DNA of 64,000 nt from Euryhalocaulis caribicus. Its GTDB lineage: Bacteria; Pseudomonadota; Alphaproteobacteria; Caulobacterales; Maricaulaceae. Location: the NCBI RefSeq assembly GCF_000412185.1, contig NZ_ASJA01000005.1, positions 124,001 through 188,000 on the forward strand, given 5' to 3'. Positions 34,956 to 44,492 of the stretch are shown one piece after another; within the stretch, counting starts at the first letter, position 1, and every line of letters starts with the position of its first letter. The position numbers and the translations under genes are program-made. Under the pieces are notes generated by a model. The model saw only the letters and a list, made by a program, of their open reading frames with translations. It was not told the origin of the DNA and did no database searches.

Positions 34956-37178
34956 ATGACTATCCGGACTTTGCGTAACAGCCTGTTCTGCGGGGCGGCT
35001 GGCCTGGCCATGGCGGCCGGGGCGGCGATGGCGCAGGAGGCCTCGGCCAGCGAGGACGAACCGCAGGCTTCGCGCGTTCGCGACGTCATCGTCGTCACCG
35101 CGCAGAAGCGCGAGGAAACCATTCAGGACATACCGGCCTCGATCAGCGTGATCGGGGGCGCTCAACTGGAAAATCTGGCGGCCAAGTCGCTGACCGATTA
35201 CGCCGCCTATGCGCCGGGCTTCAATGTCGATGGCGGGGGCAGTCCGGGGCAGGCGTCATTGACGCTGCGGGGCGTCGCGCCAATCGGGCCGGGCTCCACG
35301 GTGGGCACCTATATCGACGACGCGCCGCTGGGCTCCAGCGCCAATTACGCGCGCGCTTCGGCCTTCGCGCTGGACCTCTTCCCTTACGATATCCAGCAGG
35401 TCGAATTGCTGCGCGGGCCGCAGGGCACGCTCTACGGCGCAAGCACGATGGGCGGCCTTCTGAAATACGTCTCCAAGAAACCCAATCTCAGCGAAACCGA
35501 GGTTCGCGCCGGTCTGGAATTCCTGACCATCGAGGACGCCAAGCGCCTGGGCATGGGCGCCCGCGCGCAGGTGAACGCGCCGCTGGTGACCGACAAGCTG
35601 GGCGTTCAGGCCAGCATCTATCACCAGTACACGCCGGGCTATATCGACAATGCGCTCAACGGCAATGACGATGAGAACGAGGTCCGCCAGAGCGGCGGGC
35701 GCTTCGCCCTGCGCTGGGCGCCGAACGCGGACGTGACCGTTGATCTCAACGCCATGATCCAGAGCATCGAGTCCGAAAATAACGCCTATGTCTCTCTGGA
35801 TACGGTGACCCAGGAACCGGTCGGGGGCGAGGGGCTGACGTCTTCCCGCGTGCTGGACCAGCCGTTCGAGAAAGACGTCCAGTTCTTCTCCGGCCGGGTG
35901 GCCTGGGATCTGGGCTGGGCCGATTTTACTTCGGTCAGCAGCTTTTCGCGCACCGAACAGCTACAGACGCAGGACGCCACGCCGATCTTCGGCGTGCTGT
36001 TCCCGCTGCTGACGGGCGGCGCCGTTCCGGCGGGGCAGTCCCTGTTCACCATCCAGCTGGATCTGGACAAGTACACGCAGGAATTCCGTCTGGCCTCATC
36101 CGGCGAAAGCCGGCTGGAATGGCTCGCGGGGGCTTTCTACACCCATGAGGACAGCACCAACCGGCAGCTCGCCGGCGCCTCTGACAATAACGGCGTTCCC
36201 ATTCCGGGCCTGGATCCGCTGGCCACGGTCGCGCTGCCGACGACGTATGAGGAATACGCGGCCTTCGGCAATCTGACCTATAATTTCACGGACCGTCTGG
36301 ATGTCACTGTGGGCGGCCGCGTGGCGCACAATAATCAGGACTACACCCAGATCAGCAGCGGCGCGATCATCGGCGGCGATCAGGTTGTTCCGGGCGAATC
36401 CTCGGAAACCGTTTTCACCTACATGGCGAACGCCAGCTATGACCTGATGGATCAGACCATGATCTATGCCCGGGTCGCCAGCGGCTATCGTCCGGGCGGG
36501 CCCAATGTCGCCCTGCCGGGCGTTCCGCCGACCGTGGATTCCGATACGCTGGTGAACTACGAGGCCGGCGTGAAATCCGAATTCTGGGATGGCCGCGCCC
36601 TGGTCGAGGCCACGGTCTTCTGGATCGACTGGGAAGACATCCAGATCACGTCCAGCTCCGGCGGCATCAGCTTCCTTACCAATGGCGGCATGGCGCGCAG
36701 CCGGGGCGTCGAATTTTCATCGGTGTTCTCGCCGGTCGATGGCCTGCGTCTGGGCGCAAACGCCGCCTATACCGATTCCGAGCTGACAGAGGACGTGCCC
36801 GACCTTCAGGGCGTGGACGGCGACTCGCTTCCGGGCGTGCCGGAATACAACGCCTCGCTTACCGCCGATTACACCTGGCCAGTCATGCAGGACTGGGACG
36901 CCAGCGCGGGCGGCGGCGTGCGTTTTGTCGGCGAGCGGAATACGAATTTCCCGGCCGACTTCCGCAATGTCGTGATCGACAGCTATGGGGCGCTGGACCT
37001 TCACGCCCAGATTGCGAACGACACCTGGACGCTGCGCGCCTACGTCAAGAACGTCACCAACGAAGACGACTTCCTCAATGTCGGCTTTGTCGAGGACGGG
37101 CTGGGCGGACCCGTGGAGCTTCAGGGCTTCGTCCTGCAACCGCGTACAATCGGGGTCAGCCTGGACGCCCGCTTCTAG
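34956..37178 (+). CDS. TonB-dependent outer-membrane receptor of the D-peptide locus
   Basis: The protein has 740 aa from the ATG at 34956 (GGGGGAG upstream); a TTG two codons earlier is less likely. The signal peptide ends in AMAQ. The TonB box is RDVIVVTA; the plug contains LTLRGVAPIGPGSTVGTYIDDAPLG and VELLRGPQGTLYGASTMGG; the barrel ends in LDARF. It is followed 41 bp later by two membrane-anchored serine hydrolases. Context suggests import of peptides with D-residues; no direct ligand evidence. Confidence 0.9.
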   Translation: MTIRTLRNSLFCGAAGLAMAAGAAMAQEASASEDEPQASRVRDVIVVTAQKREETIQDIPASISVIGGAQLENLAAKSLTDYAAYAPGFNVDGGGSPGQASLTLRGVAPIGPGSTVGTYIDDAPLGSSANYARASAFALDLFPYDIQQVELLRGPQGTLYGASTMGGLLKYVSKKPNLSETEVRAGLEFLTIEDAKRLGMGARAQVNAPLVTDKLGVQASIYHQYTPGYIDNALNGNDDENEVRQSGGRFALRWAPNADVTVDLNAMIQSIESENNAYVSLDTVTQEPVGGEGLTSSRVLDQPFEKDVQFFSGRVAWDLGWADFTSVSSFSRTEQLQTQDATPIFGVLFPLLTGGAVPAGQSLFTIQLDLDKYTQEFRLASSGESRLEWLAGAFYTHEDSTNRQLAGASDNNGVPIPGLDPLATVALPTTYEEYAAFGNLTYNFTDRLDVTVGGRVAHNNQDYTQISSGAIIGGDQVVPGESSETVFTYMANASYDLMDQTMIYARVASGYRPGGPNVALPGVPPTVDSDTLVNYEAGVKSEFWDGRALVEATVFWIDWEDIQITSSSGGISFLTNGGMARSRGVEFSSVFSPVDGLRLGANAAYTDSELTEDVPDLQGVDGDSLPGVPEYNASLTADYTWPVMQDWDASAGGGVRFVGERNTNFPADFRNVVIDSYGALDLHAQIANDTWTLRAYVKNVTNEDDFLNVGFVEDGLGGPVELQGFVLQPRTIGVSLDARF

Positions 37179-37219
37179 CGGGCGGCCCTGACGCCGCAAA
37201 TATAAGAGGGGGAGTATTC

Positions 37220-39220
37220 ATGTTTGACCGTATCCGCCGGCGTTTCGCCGTTCCGGCTCTGATCGGCGCGAGTCTTGGCCTTGCCGGTTTTTCGGCCGCT
37301 TGGGCGCAGAGCGAGACCCAGCCGCTGACGCCCGAACCTGCGGCGTCCGAAACGGACATGCCGGAGATCGAGCCGGCAGAAGGCGGTCTGACGCGGGACG
37401 ACGTGGAAGGCTTCCTCGACGGCTTTGTTCCCTATGCGCTGAGCGAGGGGGACATTGCCGGGGCGGTGGTCACCGTGGTCGAGGACGGCGAAATCCTCCT
37501 CAGCAAGGGCTATGGCTATTCCGATCTGGAAACCCGCGCGCCGGTCGATCCGGCCCGCACCCTGTTCCGGCCGGGCTCCATCTCCAAGCTGTTCACCTGG
37601 ACGGCGGTGATGCAGCTGGTCCAGAGCGGCGACGTCAGTCTGGACGAGGACGTCAACGCCTATCTGGATTTTGAAATTCCCGAGCATGAAGGCGGGCCGA
37701 TCACGCTGCGTCATGTCATGACCCATACCGCCGGTTTCGAGGAAACGGCGAAATGGATCCTGCTTGAGGATCTGGAGCAATTCCCCGATCTCGAGACGTA
37801 TCTGAAGGAAAACCTGCCGCCGCGCGTCTTCGATTCCGGGACGATGCCGGCCTATTCCAACTACGCCACCGCGCTGGCCGGCTATATCGTCGCCCAGGTC
37901 TCCGGGGTCTCTTTCGACGACTATCTGGACGCCAATATCTTCGACCCGCTGGGCATGACGCGCTCCACCTTCCGTCAGCCGATTCCGGACGATCTCGATG
38001 CGGAAATGTCGAAAGGCTACATGACGGCCTCCGACGGCGAGCCCCGCGAATTCGAGCTGGTCACACCGGCCCCGGCCGGATCCCTGTCCGCCACGGGCGA
38101 GGATATGGGCCGCTTCATGATCGCGCATCTGCAGGGCGGGGGCGCGCTGCTGGACAGCGCCACGGCCGAACAGATGCACACCACGGCGGACCGTAAATTC
38201 CCGCCGCTGAACGCCATGATGCTGGGCTTCTACGAACAGGACCGCAACGGCTATTCGGTGATCGGGCATGGCGGCGACACGATCGCCTTCCACTCCGATC
38301 TCAGCCTGTTCCTGGATGAGGGCGTGGGCCTGTATATCTCCATGAACAGCGCCGGGGCGGAGGGCGCGTCCGGCAAGATCCGGTCCGCCCTCTATGAAGC
38401 CTTCGCCGACCGGTATTTCCCGGATGAGGATGAACAGGATGCGCCCACGCTGGACACGGCCGCCGAGCACGGCGCCATGGTGGCGGGGCTGTATGAAAGC
38501 TCGCGCGGCTCTTTCCACAATTTTCTGACCTCGCTGTCCCTGGTCGGGCAGCTGAAAGTCAGCATGAACGAGGATAACGAGCTGATCGCCCCGCTGATCA
38601 CCGAAACCAGCGGCGCCCCGACGCGCTGGCGCGAGGTGGAGCCGTTTGTCTGGCAGGCGGTCAATGGTCAGGATCGCCTGACCGCGAAAATGGAGGACGG
38701 CGAGGTGGTCGCCCTGACCATGGAGCCGGTCTCCCCGATCATGGCCCTTTTGCCCGTGCCGTGGTGGAAATCTTCGGGCCTGCTGATGCCGCTTCTGGTC
38801 GTGGCGCTGATCGCGCTGGCGCTGACCGCCCTGCTTTGGCCCGTCCGCGCCATCGTGCGCTGGCGCTACCGTTCGCCGTTCCCGCTGGAGGGACGCACGG
38901 CGGCGGCCTATCGCGCGGTGCGCGCGGTCAGCGGACTGACGCTGGTCTATCTGGGGCTGTGGGCGTTCCTGATCATCTTCCTGATGTCGGATTTCACGCG
39001 CCTGACGGACGCCACGCATCTGCCGCTGCGCCTGTTGCAGTTTGCCATGATCATTCCGCTGGGCGGGCTTGTCCTGTCGCTGTGGAACGCTTTCCAGGTC
39101 TGGACCGGCGCGTCCAGCTGGTTCGGCAAGCTGTGGAGCGTGGTCCTGGTCGTGGCCTTCCTTATCGTCATCTGGTTCGCCAGCGCCGGTAATCTCTTCA
39201 GTTTCACCCTGCAGTTCTAG
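37220..39220 (+). CDS. Class C beta-lactamase-fold serine hydrolase with C-terminal membrane domain
   Basis: The protein has 666 aa with a signal peptide ending in AWAQ. Catalytic motifs of the family are GSISK (Ser120, Lys123), YSN (Tyr212, Asn214) and HGG (His350). After about residue 510 come four transmembrane helices, anchoring the enzyme with its catalytic domain in the periplasm. Such proteins act on D-amino-acid peptides or esters (D-aminopeptidase, DD-peptidase and esterase relatives). It is a paralogue of the next gene, 9 nt downstream. Substrate inferred from the DgcA/DgcN neighbours. Confidence 0.88.
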   Translation: MFDRIRRRFAVPALIGASLGLAGFSAAWAQSETQPLTPEPAASETDMPEIEPAEGGLTRDDVEGFLDGFVPYALSEGDIAGAVVTVVEDGEILLSKGYGYSDLETRAPVDPARTLFRPGSISKLFTWTAVMQLVQSGDVSLDEDVNAYLDFEIPEHEGGPITLRHVMTHTAGFEETAKWILLEDLEQFPDLETYLKENLPPRVFDSGTMPAYSNYATALAGYIVAQVSGVSFDDYLDANIFDPLGMTRSTFRQPIPDDLDAEMSKGYMTASDGEPREFELVTPAPAGSLSATGEDMGRFMIAHLQGGGALLDSATAEQMHTTADRKFPPLNAMMLGFYEQDRNGYSVIGHGGDTIAFHSDLSLFLDEGVGLYISMNSAGAEGASGKIRSALYEAFADRYFPDEDEQDAPTLDTAAEHGAMVAGLYESSRGSFHNFLTSLSLVGQLKVSMNEDNELIAPLITETSGAPTRWREVEPFVWQAVNGQDRLTAKMEDGEVVALTMEPVSPIMALLPVPWWKSSGLLMPLLVVALIALALTALLWPVRAIVRWRYRSPFPLEGRTAAAYRAVRAVSGLTLVYLGLWAFLIIFLMSDFTRLTDATHLPLRLLQFAMIIPLGGLVLSLWNAFQVWTGASSWFGKLWSVVLVVAFLIVIWFASAGNLFSFTLQF

Positions 39221-39229
39221 GAGGCTCGC

Positions 39230-41266
39230 ATGCTCCGCCTTATCAGCCTTGCCTGCCTGGCTGCGGGCCTCGCTCTCCAGCCGGCGCTCGCGCAGACGCC
39301 GGAAACCGAAGCGCCGCAAGACGCGGGGGCGCAGGAAACGGCGCCGGAAACCGGCGCGCCTGCGGAACCGCCGCTGGAAGAGCCGGCCGCCGCGCCATCC
39401 CGCCTTCCCGCCGATCAGCTGGAAGCCTTTGTGGACGGCCTTGTGCGGGACGCGATGGAGGCGGAGCATTATGCCGGCGTGCATGTGGCCGTGGTGGAAG
39501 GCGGCGAGACCCGCCTTCTGAAAGGCTATGGCGCGGCGAGCCTCGAGCCCTATCGGGAGGTCGATCCGCAGCGCAGCCTGTTCCGCATCGGCTCGCTGTC
39601 CAAGACCTTCACCTGGATCGCCCTGATGCAGGCGGTCGAAGACGGGCTGGTCGACCTGGAAGCCCCGGTGAATGACTATCTGCCGGAGGATTTGCAGGTT
39701 CCGGACGAGGGCTATGGGCCGATCCGCGTGATCGACCTGATGAGCCATGCGCCGGGTTTCGAGGACAGCGCGCTGGGTCATCTCTTCGCGGGACGCGAGG
39801 ACGACATCATGTCGCCGGAGGCCTATGAGGCGGCGCACCGCCCGGACCGCGTGCGCGAGCCGGGGCAGTTCTCCACCTATTCCAATTATGGGGTCCTGCT
39901 TGCCGGACGGATCATCGCCGAGGTCTATGGAGCCGATTTCCCGACCGTGATCGACGAGCAAATCTTCGACCCGCTGGGCCTGACCCGCACCACGTTCCGC
40001 GAGCCTTACGCCCCGCGCGACGACCTGCCCGCGCCGATGGACGAGGATATCGCCGGCGATGCGGCGACGGGGTTCGAGTGGAAGGGCGGAGTCTTCCAGC
40101 CGCGCAAATATGAATACGCCACACAGGTCGCCGCCGCCGGCTCGGTTTCCGCCAGCGCCGCGGACATGGCGGCCTATATGAAGCTGTTGCTGAACGATGG
40201 CGAACTGGACGGCGTGCGCATCTATTCGCCGGATACGGCCGAGGCGTTCCGCACCCCGATCATCGACACGCCCGACACGGCCAATGGCTGGGCGCACGGC
40301 TTCATCGTCAGCACCTTTCCCGGCGGCTATGAGGGCTATGGCCATGGCGGCGCGACGATGTGGTTCCGCACCTATCTGGTCGTGGTGCCGGAGCTGGATC
40401 TGGGCGTCTATGTCTCGGTCAACACCAATACGGGCCGCTCGCTCGGCCTGCGCCTGCCCAGCCTGATCATCGAGCGTTTCTATCTGGATGAAGACACGCC
40501 GGCCTGGCGGCCTGGCGATGAGGCGTTTCTCGAGACGGCGGATCTCTATACCGGGCAATATACGCCGACGCGGCGCGCCTATTCGGGCCTCGAGAAATTC
40601 GTGATGCTCATGAACGGCGTGCAGACCGTCAGCGCCAGCAGCGAAGGCTATCTGGTGGTCGGCTCCGGCCCCGGCAGTCACGCCTGGGTTCCCACCGATC
40701 AGCCGGGGCGCTTCCTGTCCGCAAACAGCGCCGAGGTCCTGACTTTCGAGACGGATGAAAGCGGCAAGGCGGTCGCCTTTATCGGCCCGCTCGGCACGCT
40801 GATGTATCAGCGCGCGCCCTTTCTGCTGAAACCCGGGCTGCTGACGGTTTTCTTCGCCCTGACGATGATCGCCGCCGCGGCCACCCTGATCGGCGCGCTG
40901 ACCCGGCTGGGCCGGCCTGTCGCGCCCACGCCCTGCCAGCGCTGGGCCAGCATCGCTTCGCTGGCGACGGCCGGGCTGTGGGTGCTGGCCGCCGTGATGT
41001 TCCTGCTGTGGGCGCAAGGCGCCAGCGACAGCGAGGGCCTGATGTATGACTGGCCGAACGGGCCGTTGCCGCTGGCCTCCACGCTGGCGCTGCTGGCGTC
41101 CATTGGCGCGGTGGTCATGGCCGGTCTGACGGTCTGTGTGTGGAGCGGCCGGTCTGCCGGGGGCTGGAGCCTGTGGCGCAAGCTTCGCTACAGCGTGACG
41201 CCGCCCGTCTATCTGATTTTCGCCATCGTGCTGATCGCCCGCGGCGGTCTGTTCCCCTGGGCCTGA
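39230..41266 (+). CDS. Second class C-type serine hydrolase with C-terminal membrane domain
   Basis: The protein has 678 aa. A signal peptide (ending ALAQ) and a proline/glutamate-rich linker (25-60) precede the catalytic domain with GSLSK (Ser122, Lys125), YSNY (Tyr217, Asn219) and GHGG (His372). The C-terminal region from about residue 530 carries four helices. It shares layout and motifs with the preceding gene, evidently by duplication. The two may trim different peptide ends. It ends 6 nt before the racemase gene, indicating one operon. Confidence 0.88.
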   Translation: MLRLISLACLAAGLALQPALAQTPETEAPQDAGAQETAPETGAPAEPPLEEPAAAPSRLPADQLEAFVDGLVRDAMEAEHYAGVHVAVVEGGETRLLKGYGAASLEPYREVDPQRSLFRIGSLSKTFTWIALMQAVEDGLVDLEAPVNDYLPEDLQVPDEGYGPIRVIDLMSHAPGFEDSALGHLFAGREDDIMSPEAYEAAHRPDRVREPGQFSTYSNYGVLLAGRIIAEVYGADFPTVIDEQIFDPLGLTRTTFREPYAPRDDLPAPMDEDIAGDAATGFEWKGGVFQPRKYEYATQVAAAGSVSASAADMAAYMKLLLNDGELDGVRIYSPDTAEAFRTPIIDTPDTANGWAHGFIVSTFPGGYEGYGHGGATMWFRTYLVVVPELDLGVYVSVNTNTGRSLGLRLPSLIIERFYLDEDTPAWRPGDEAFLETADLYTGQYTPTRRAYSGLEKFVMLMNGVQTVSASSEGYLVVGSGPGSHAWVPTDQPGRFLSANSAEVLTFETDESGKAVAFIGPLGTLMYQRAPFLLKPGLLTVFFALTMIAAAATLIGALTRLGRPVAPTPCQRWASIASLATAGLWVLAAVMFLLWAQGASDSEGLMYDWPNGPLPLASTLALLASIGAVVMAGLTVCVWSGRSAGGWSLWRKLRYSVTPPVYLIFAIVLIARGGLFPWA

Positions 41267-41272
41267 CCGGGA

Positions 41273-42325
41273 ATGGAGAAGAACTTGGCTCACGACACCG
41301 GCGGCGCGCTGGCCATGGAGGTTTCGCTTGAAACCTGGCCGATGAAATCGCCCTTCCGCATTACCGGCTTCACCTTTCACGAGATTCCCCTTGTCGTGGT
41401 GACGCTGCGGCAGGGTGGTTTCACGGCCCGGGGGGAGGCCTGCGGCGTTTTCTATCTGGACGACACGCCCGAGGGGATCGTGTCGCAGCTGGAAGAATTG
41501 CGGCCCGAGATCGAGGCGGGTCTGACGCGCGAAGCATTGCAGGCGCGCGTCCCGGCGGGCGGCGCGCGCAATGCGCTGGACTGCGCGATGTGGGAGCTGG
41601 AAGCGAAAAAATCCGGAACCCCGGTCTGGAAACTGGCCGGTCTGGAGGAGCCAAAACCGCTGCTGACAACCTTCACGCTGGGCGCGGACGAGCCGGACGT
41701 GATGGGCAAACGCGCGGCGGAAATCCCCTATGCCCGCGCCCTGAAGCTGAAACTCACCGGCGACGGCGCCGATGCGGCCCGCGTGAGCGCGGTGCGCAAG
41801 GCGCGCCCGGATGTCTGGCTGGGCGTGGACGGCAATCAGGGCTTTGACCGCGCGTCTCTGGAAAAATTGATCCCGCATATGGTCGAAAATGATGTCGCGC
41901 TGGTCGAGCAGCCCTGCCGGCGGGGTGACGAGGAATCGCTGGCCGGGCTGGATGCGCCCATGCCGCTGGCGGCCGATGAAAGCGCGCTGACGCTGGCCGA
42001 TATCGCGCCGCTGAAATCGCTTTTTGATGTCATCAATATCAAGCTGGACAAGTGCGGCGGCCTGACCGAAGGCCTGGCCATGGCGCGCGAGGCGCGGCGG
42101 CTGGGCCTGGACGTGATGGTTGGCAACATGATGGGCACGTCATGGTCCGCCGCTCCGTCTTTCCTTGTCGGACAGCTTTGCGATGTCGTCGATCTGGACG
42201 GTCCGTGGCTTCTGGCCGCTGACCGCGACCCCGGCGTCGTTTACGAAAACGGGTATGTGGAATGCCCGCCAGGCGTCTGGGGCGGTCCGTCCTCCCAAAC
42301 CCCAACACCAGGGACTGCCCCATGA
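41273..42325 (+). CDS. dgcA: Enolase-superfamily racemase, DgcA-like (N-acetyl-D-glutamate racemase / dipeptide epimerase)
   Basis: The protein has 350 aa (ATG 41273; ATG 41315 possible). The catalytic framework of the Ala-Glu epimerase subgroup is present: Lys158-x-Lys160 in ALKLKL, Asp186 in GVDGNQG, Glu212 in VEQP, Asp235 in ADES, and lysines in IKLDKCGG. Alone it could be an L-Ala-D/L-Glu epimerase. The next gene overlaps by ATGA and encodes a DUF1611 protein, which is the DgcN partner. In the described D-glutamate route DgcN makes N-acetyl-D-Glu and DgcA racemises it to N-acetyl-L-Glu. Assignment rests on this pairing. Confidence 0.82.
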   Translation: MEKNLAHDTGGALAMEVSLETWPMKSPFRITGFTFHEIPLVVVTLRQGGFTARGEACGVFYLDDTPEGIVSQLEELRPEIEAGLTREALQARVPAGGARNALDCAMWELEAKKSGTPVWKLAGLEEPKPLLTTFTLGADEPDVMGKRAAEIPYARALKLKLTGDGADAARVSAVRKARPDVWLGVDGNQGFDRASLEKLIPHMVENDVALVEQPCRRGDEESLAGLDAPMPLAADESALTLADIAPLKSLFDVINIKLDKCGGLTEGLAMAREARRLGLDVMVGNMMGTSWSAAPSFLVGQLCDVVDLDGPWLLAADRDPGVVYENGYVECPPGVWGGPSSQTPTPGTAP

Positions 42326-43344
42326 CGCCGCTTGATTTGCCCCAGCCCTATCTGGTCTTCCTCGGCGATGTGACGGAGGTCGCCTACGCCAAGACGGCGG
42401 CCGGCCTGCGTGACTGGGCGCCGGACCAGTGCGTGGGCGAATATGGTCTGCCCAAGGGCGATTTCACGCTGGGCCTGCCTGTGCTGAGCCCCGCCGAAGC
42501 CTATGAAAAAGGCGCGCGGGCCGTTGTCATCGGGGTCGCCCCGATGGGCGGGGGGCTGAATAATGGCTGGGTCGCGCCGCTGGTCGAGGCGCTGGAGGCC
42601 GGGCTGGACATCATCAGCGGCATGCACGCGCCGCTGGCCGGCGTGCCGGCGCTGAAGGAAACCGCCGAACGGCTGGGCCGCCGCCTGATCGATGTGCGCC
42701 GGCCGCCCGCGGGCCTGCCCATCGCCAACGGCAAAAAGCGCGCCGGGAAACGCCTGCTGACCGTCGGGACCGATTGCGCGCTGGGCAAGAAATACACCGC
42801 GCTCGCCATCGCGGAGGCGTTCCGGAAACGGGGCGTGGCGACCGATTTCCGCGCCACGGGCCAGACCGGCGTGATCATCGCGGGCGGCGGCATACCGATG
42901 GATTCAGTGGTTGCTGATTTCCTGGCCGGGGCGGCCGAAGTGCTCAGCCCGGACGCCGCGCCCGATCACTGGGACATCGTGGAAGGCCAGGGATCGCTGT
43001 TCCATCCGGCCTATGCCGGGGTGTCGCTGGGCCTGCTGCATGGCAGTCAGCCCGATGTTCTGGTTGTCTGTCACCAGATCGGGCGCGACCATGTTCTGGG
43101 CATGGGCGAGACCTATCCGCTGCCTTCTGTCGAGGAGACGATCGAGATCAATCTCTATCACGCACGCCGGGTGAACCGCGAAGCGCGCTGCGCCGGGATA
43201 AGCCTGAACACCGCAAGCCTGGACGATGAAGCGGCGGCGAAAGCCATCGCCGAATATTCGGAGCGCACGGGCCTGCCCTGCGCCGATCCGATCCGGGGCG
43301 GGGCGGCGTTCGCCCGGCTGGTCGATTCCTGCCTTAACCCATGA
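42322..43344 (+). CDS. dgcN: DUF1611 protein, DgcN-like D-glutamate N-acetyltransferase
   Basis: The protein has 340 aa from the ATG at 42322 inside the racemase stop. The N-terminal part (YLVFLGDVTEVAYAKTAAGLRDW) and the C-terminal P-loop-like GTDCALGKKYT (149-159) are typical of DUF1611. QTGVIIAGGGIPMDSVVADFLAGAAE and WDIVEGQGSLFHPAYAGVSLGLLHGSQPD also fit. Characterised marine homologues N-acetylate D-glutamate. It overlaps the next gene by 4 nt. The P-loop suggests nucleotide or CoA binding; this is inference. Confidence 0.85.
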   Translation: MTPLDLPQPYLVFLGDVTEVAYAKTAAGLRDWAPDQCVGEYGLPKGDFTLGLPVLSPAEAYEKGARAVVIGVAPMGGGLNNGWVAPLVEALEAGLDIISGMHAPLAGVPALKETAERLGRRLIDVRRPPAGLPIANGKKRAGKRLLTVGTDCALGKKYTALAIAEAFRKRGVATDFRATGQTGVIIAGGGIPMDSVVADFLAGAAEVLSPDAAPDHWDIVEGQGSLFHPAYAGVSLGLLHGSQPDVLVVCHQIGRDHVLGMGETYPLPSVEETIEINLYHARRVNREARCAGISLNTASLDDEAAAKAIAEYSERTGLPCADPIRGGAAFARLVDSCLNP

Positions 43345-44474
43345 GCAACGCCGCCGGTCCCAGCCTCTTCCAGCGTTTCCTGTTGCCGGGGCTCGCCTTC
43401 AAGGCGGTCGTCATCGGCGGGGGCTACGCCACGGGGCGGGAGCTGGCGGAGTTCTTCTTCCCCGCCGGTCCGGCGGGCGGGCTGCTGGGCCTTCTTCTGG
43501 CGATGGGCGTGTGGAGCCTGGTCTGCGCGGTCACTTTCCTGTTCGCGCGGGCCACCCATTCGGACGACTACCGGGTCTTCTTTCGTCACCTCCTGGGGCC
43601 GTTCTGGCCGGCGTTCGAATTTGCCTATGTCTGTTTCCTGTTCCTGATCCTGTCCGTCTTCGGGGCCGCGGCCGGGGAGATCGGGGCGGCGGTGTTCGGT
43701 CTGCCGCTCTGGGCCGGGTCCGTCTTCCTCGCCGCCGGCATCCTGTTCTTTGCCGCGCTCGGCACGGACACGATCGAGCGATTGTTCAAATACGCCTCGA
43801 TCTTCCTCTATTCGGTCTATGTGATCTTCGTGGCGATGAGCTTCAGCCAGTTCGGCGGCGACATCATCGACACGCTGAACGGCGCAGCGATAAACGGCGC
43901 CTGGTTCTCCGGCGGTCTGACCTATGCGGGATATAATATCGTCGGCGCGGTCATCATCCTGCCGATCCTGCGCCACCTGACCAGCAATCGCGACGCCGTC
44001 ACGGCGGGCCTGCTGGCCGGGCCGCTGGCCATGCTGCCGGCCATACTCTTCTTCCTCTGCATGCTGGCTTTCTACCCGCAGATCGGCGGGGAGGCGCTGC
44101 CCTCCAACTATATCCTGGAGCGGCTGGGCTCCCCGGTTTTCCAGATCGCTTTCCAGTTCATGATCTTCGTGGCCCTGCTGGAAACCAGCGTCAGCGCCGT
44201 GCATGCGGTGAACGAGCGGATCGACGGCGTCACCAGGCGGCCGCTGGGGCATGGCGCGCGGCTGGCCATCGCCGCGGTGATCGTAGTGTTCGCGATGTTC
44301 CTTGCGCAGCGTTTTGGCCTGATCGATCTGATCGCCAAGGGCTACCGGGCGCTCGCCTACATGATCCTGCTGACCTATGTGCTGCCGCTTCTGACGCTGG
44401 GCGTGTGGAAGCTGTGGCGCTGGTCGAAGCGTGGGAAAGCCGCAAGCCCGGTGCAAGATTCCGCAAACTCCTGA
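43341..44474 (+). CDS. YkvI-type membrane protein, probable amino-acid transporter
   Basis: The protein has 377 aa and ten or eleven hydrophobic segments. The first, FKAVVIGGGYATGRELAEFFF, has a glycine-rich break like the unwound helix 1 of APC/LeuT-fold transporters, and MIFVALLETSVSAVHAVNERID is a later conserved stretch. It resembles the poorly characterised YkvI family. Its position in the same overlapping operon as DgcA/DgcN suggests uptake of D-glutamate or a small peptide product across the inner membrane. Confidence 0.75.
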   Translation: MSNAAGPSLFQRFLLPGLAFKAVVIGGGYATGRELAEFFFPAGPAGGLLGLLLAMGVWSLVCAVTFLFARATHSDDYRVFFRHLLGPFWPAFEFAYVCFLFLILSVFGAAAGEIGAAVFGLPLWAGSVFLAAGILFFAALGTDTIERLFKYASIFLYSVYVIFVAMSFSQFGGDIIDTLNGAAINGAWFSGGLTYAGYNIVGAVIILPILRHLTSNRDAVTAGLLAGPLAMLPAILFFLCMLAFYPQIGGEALPSNYILERLGSPVFQIAFQFMIFVALLETSVSAVHAVNERIDGVTRRPLGHGARLAIAAVIVVFAMFLAQRFGLIDLIAKGYRALAYMILLTYVLPLLTLGVWKLWRWSKRGKAASPVQDSANS

Positions 44475-44492
44475 AAAAGAAGGGGAGCCGTC

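Noticed and set aside
37175-41878. Open frame of 1567 codons on the minus strand
   Set aside because: It lies opposite two intact serine hydrolase genes and part of dgcA. Its composition (Arg, Gln, Gly, Ala, His) is that of an antisense shadow in GC-rich DNA, with no domain or signal.
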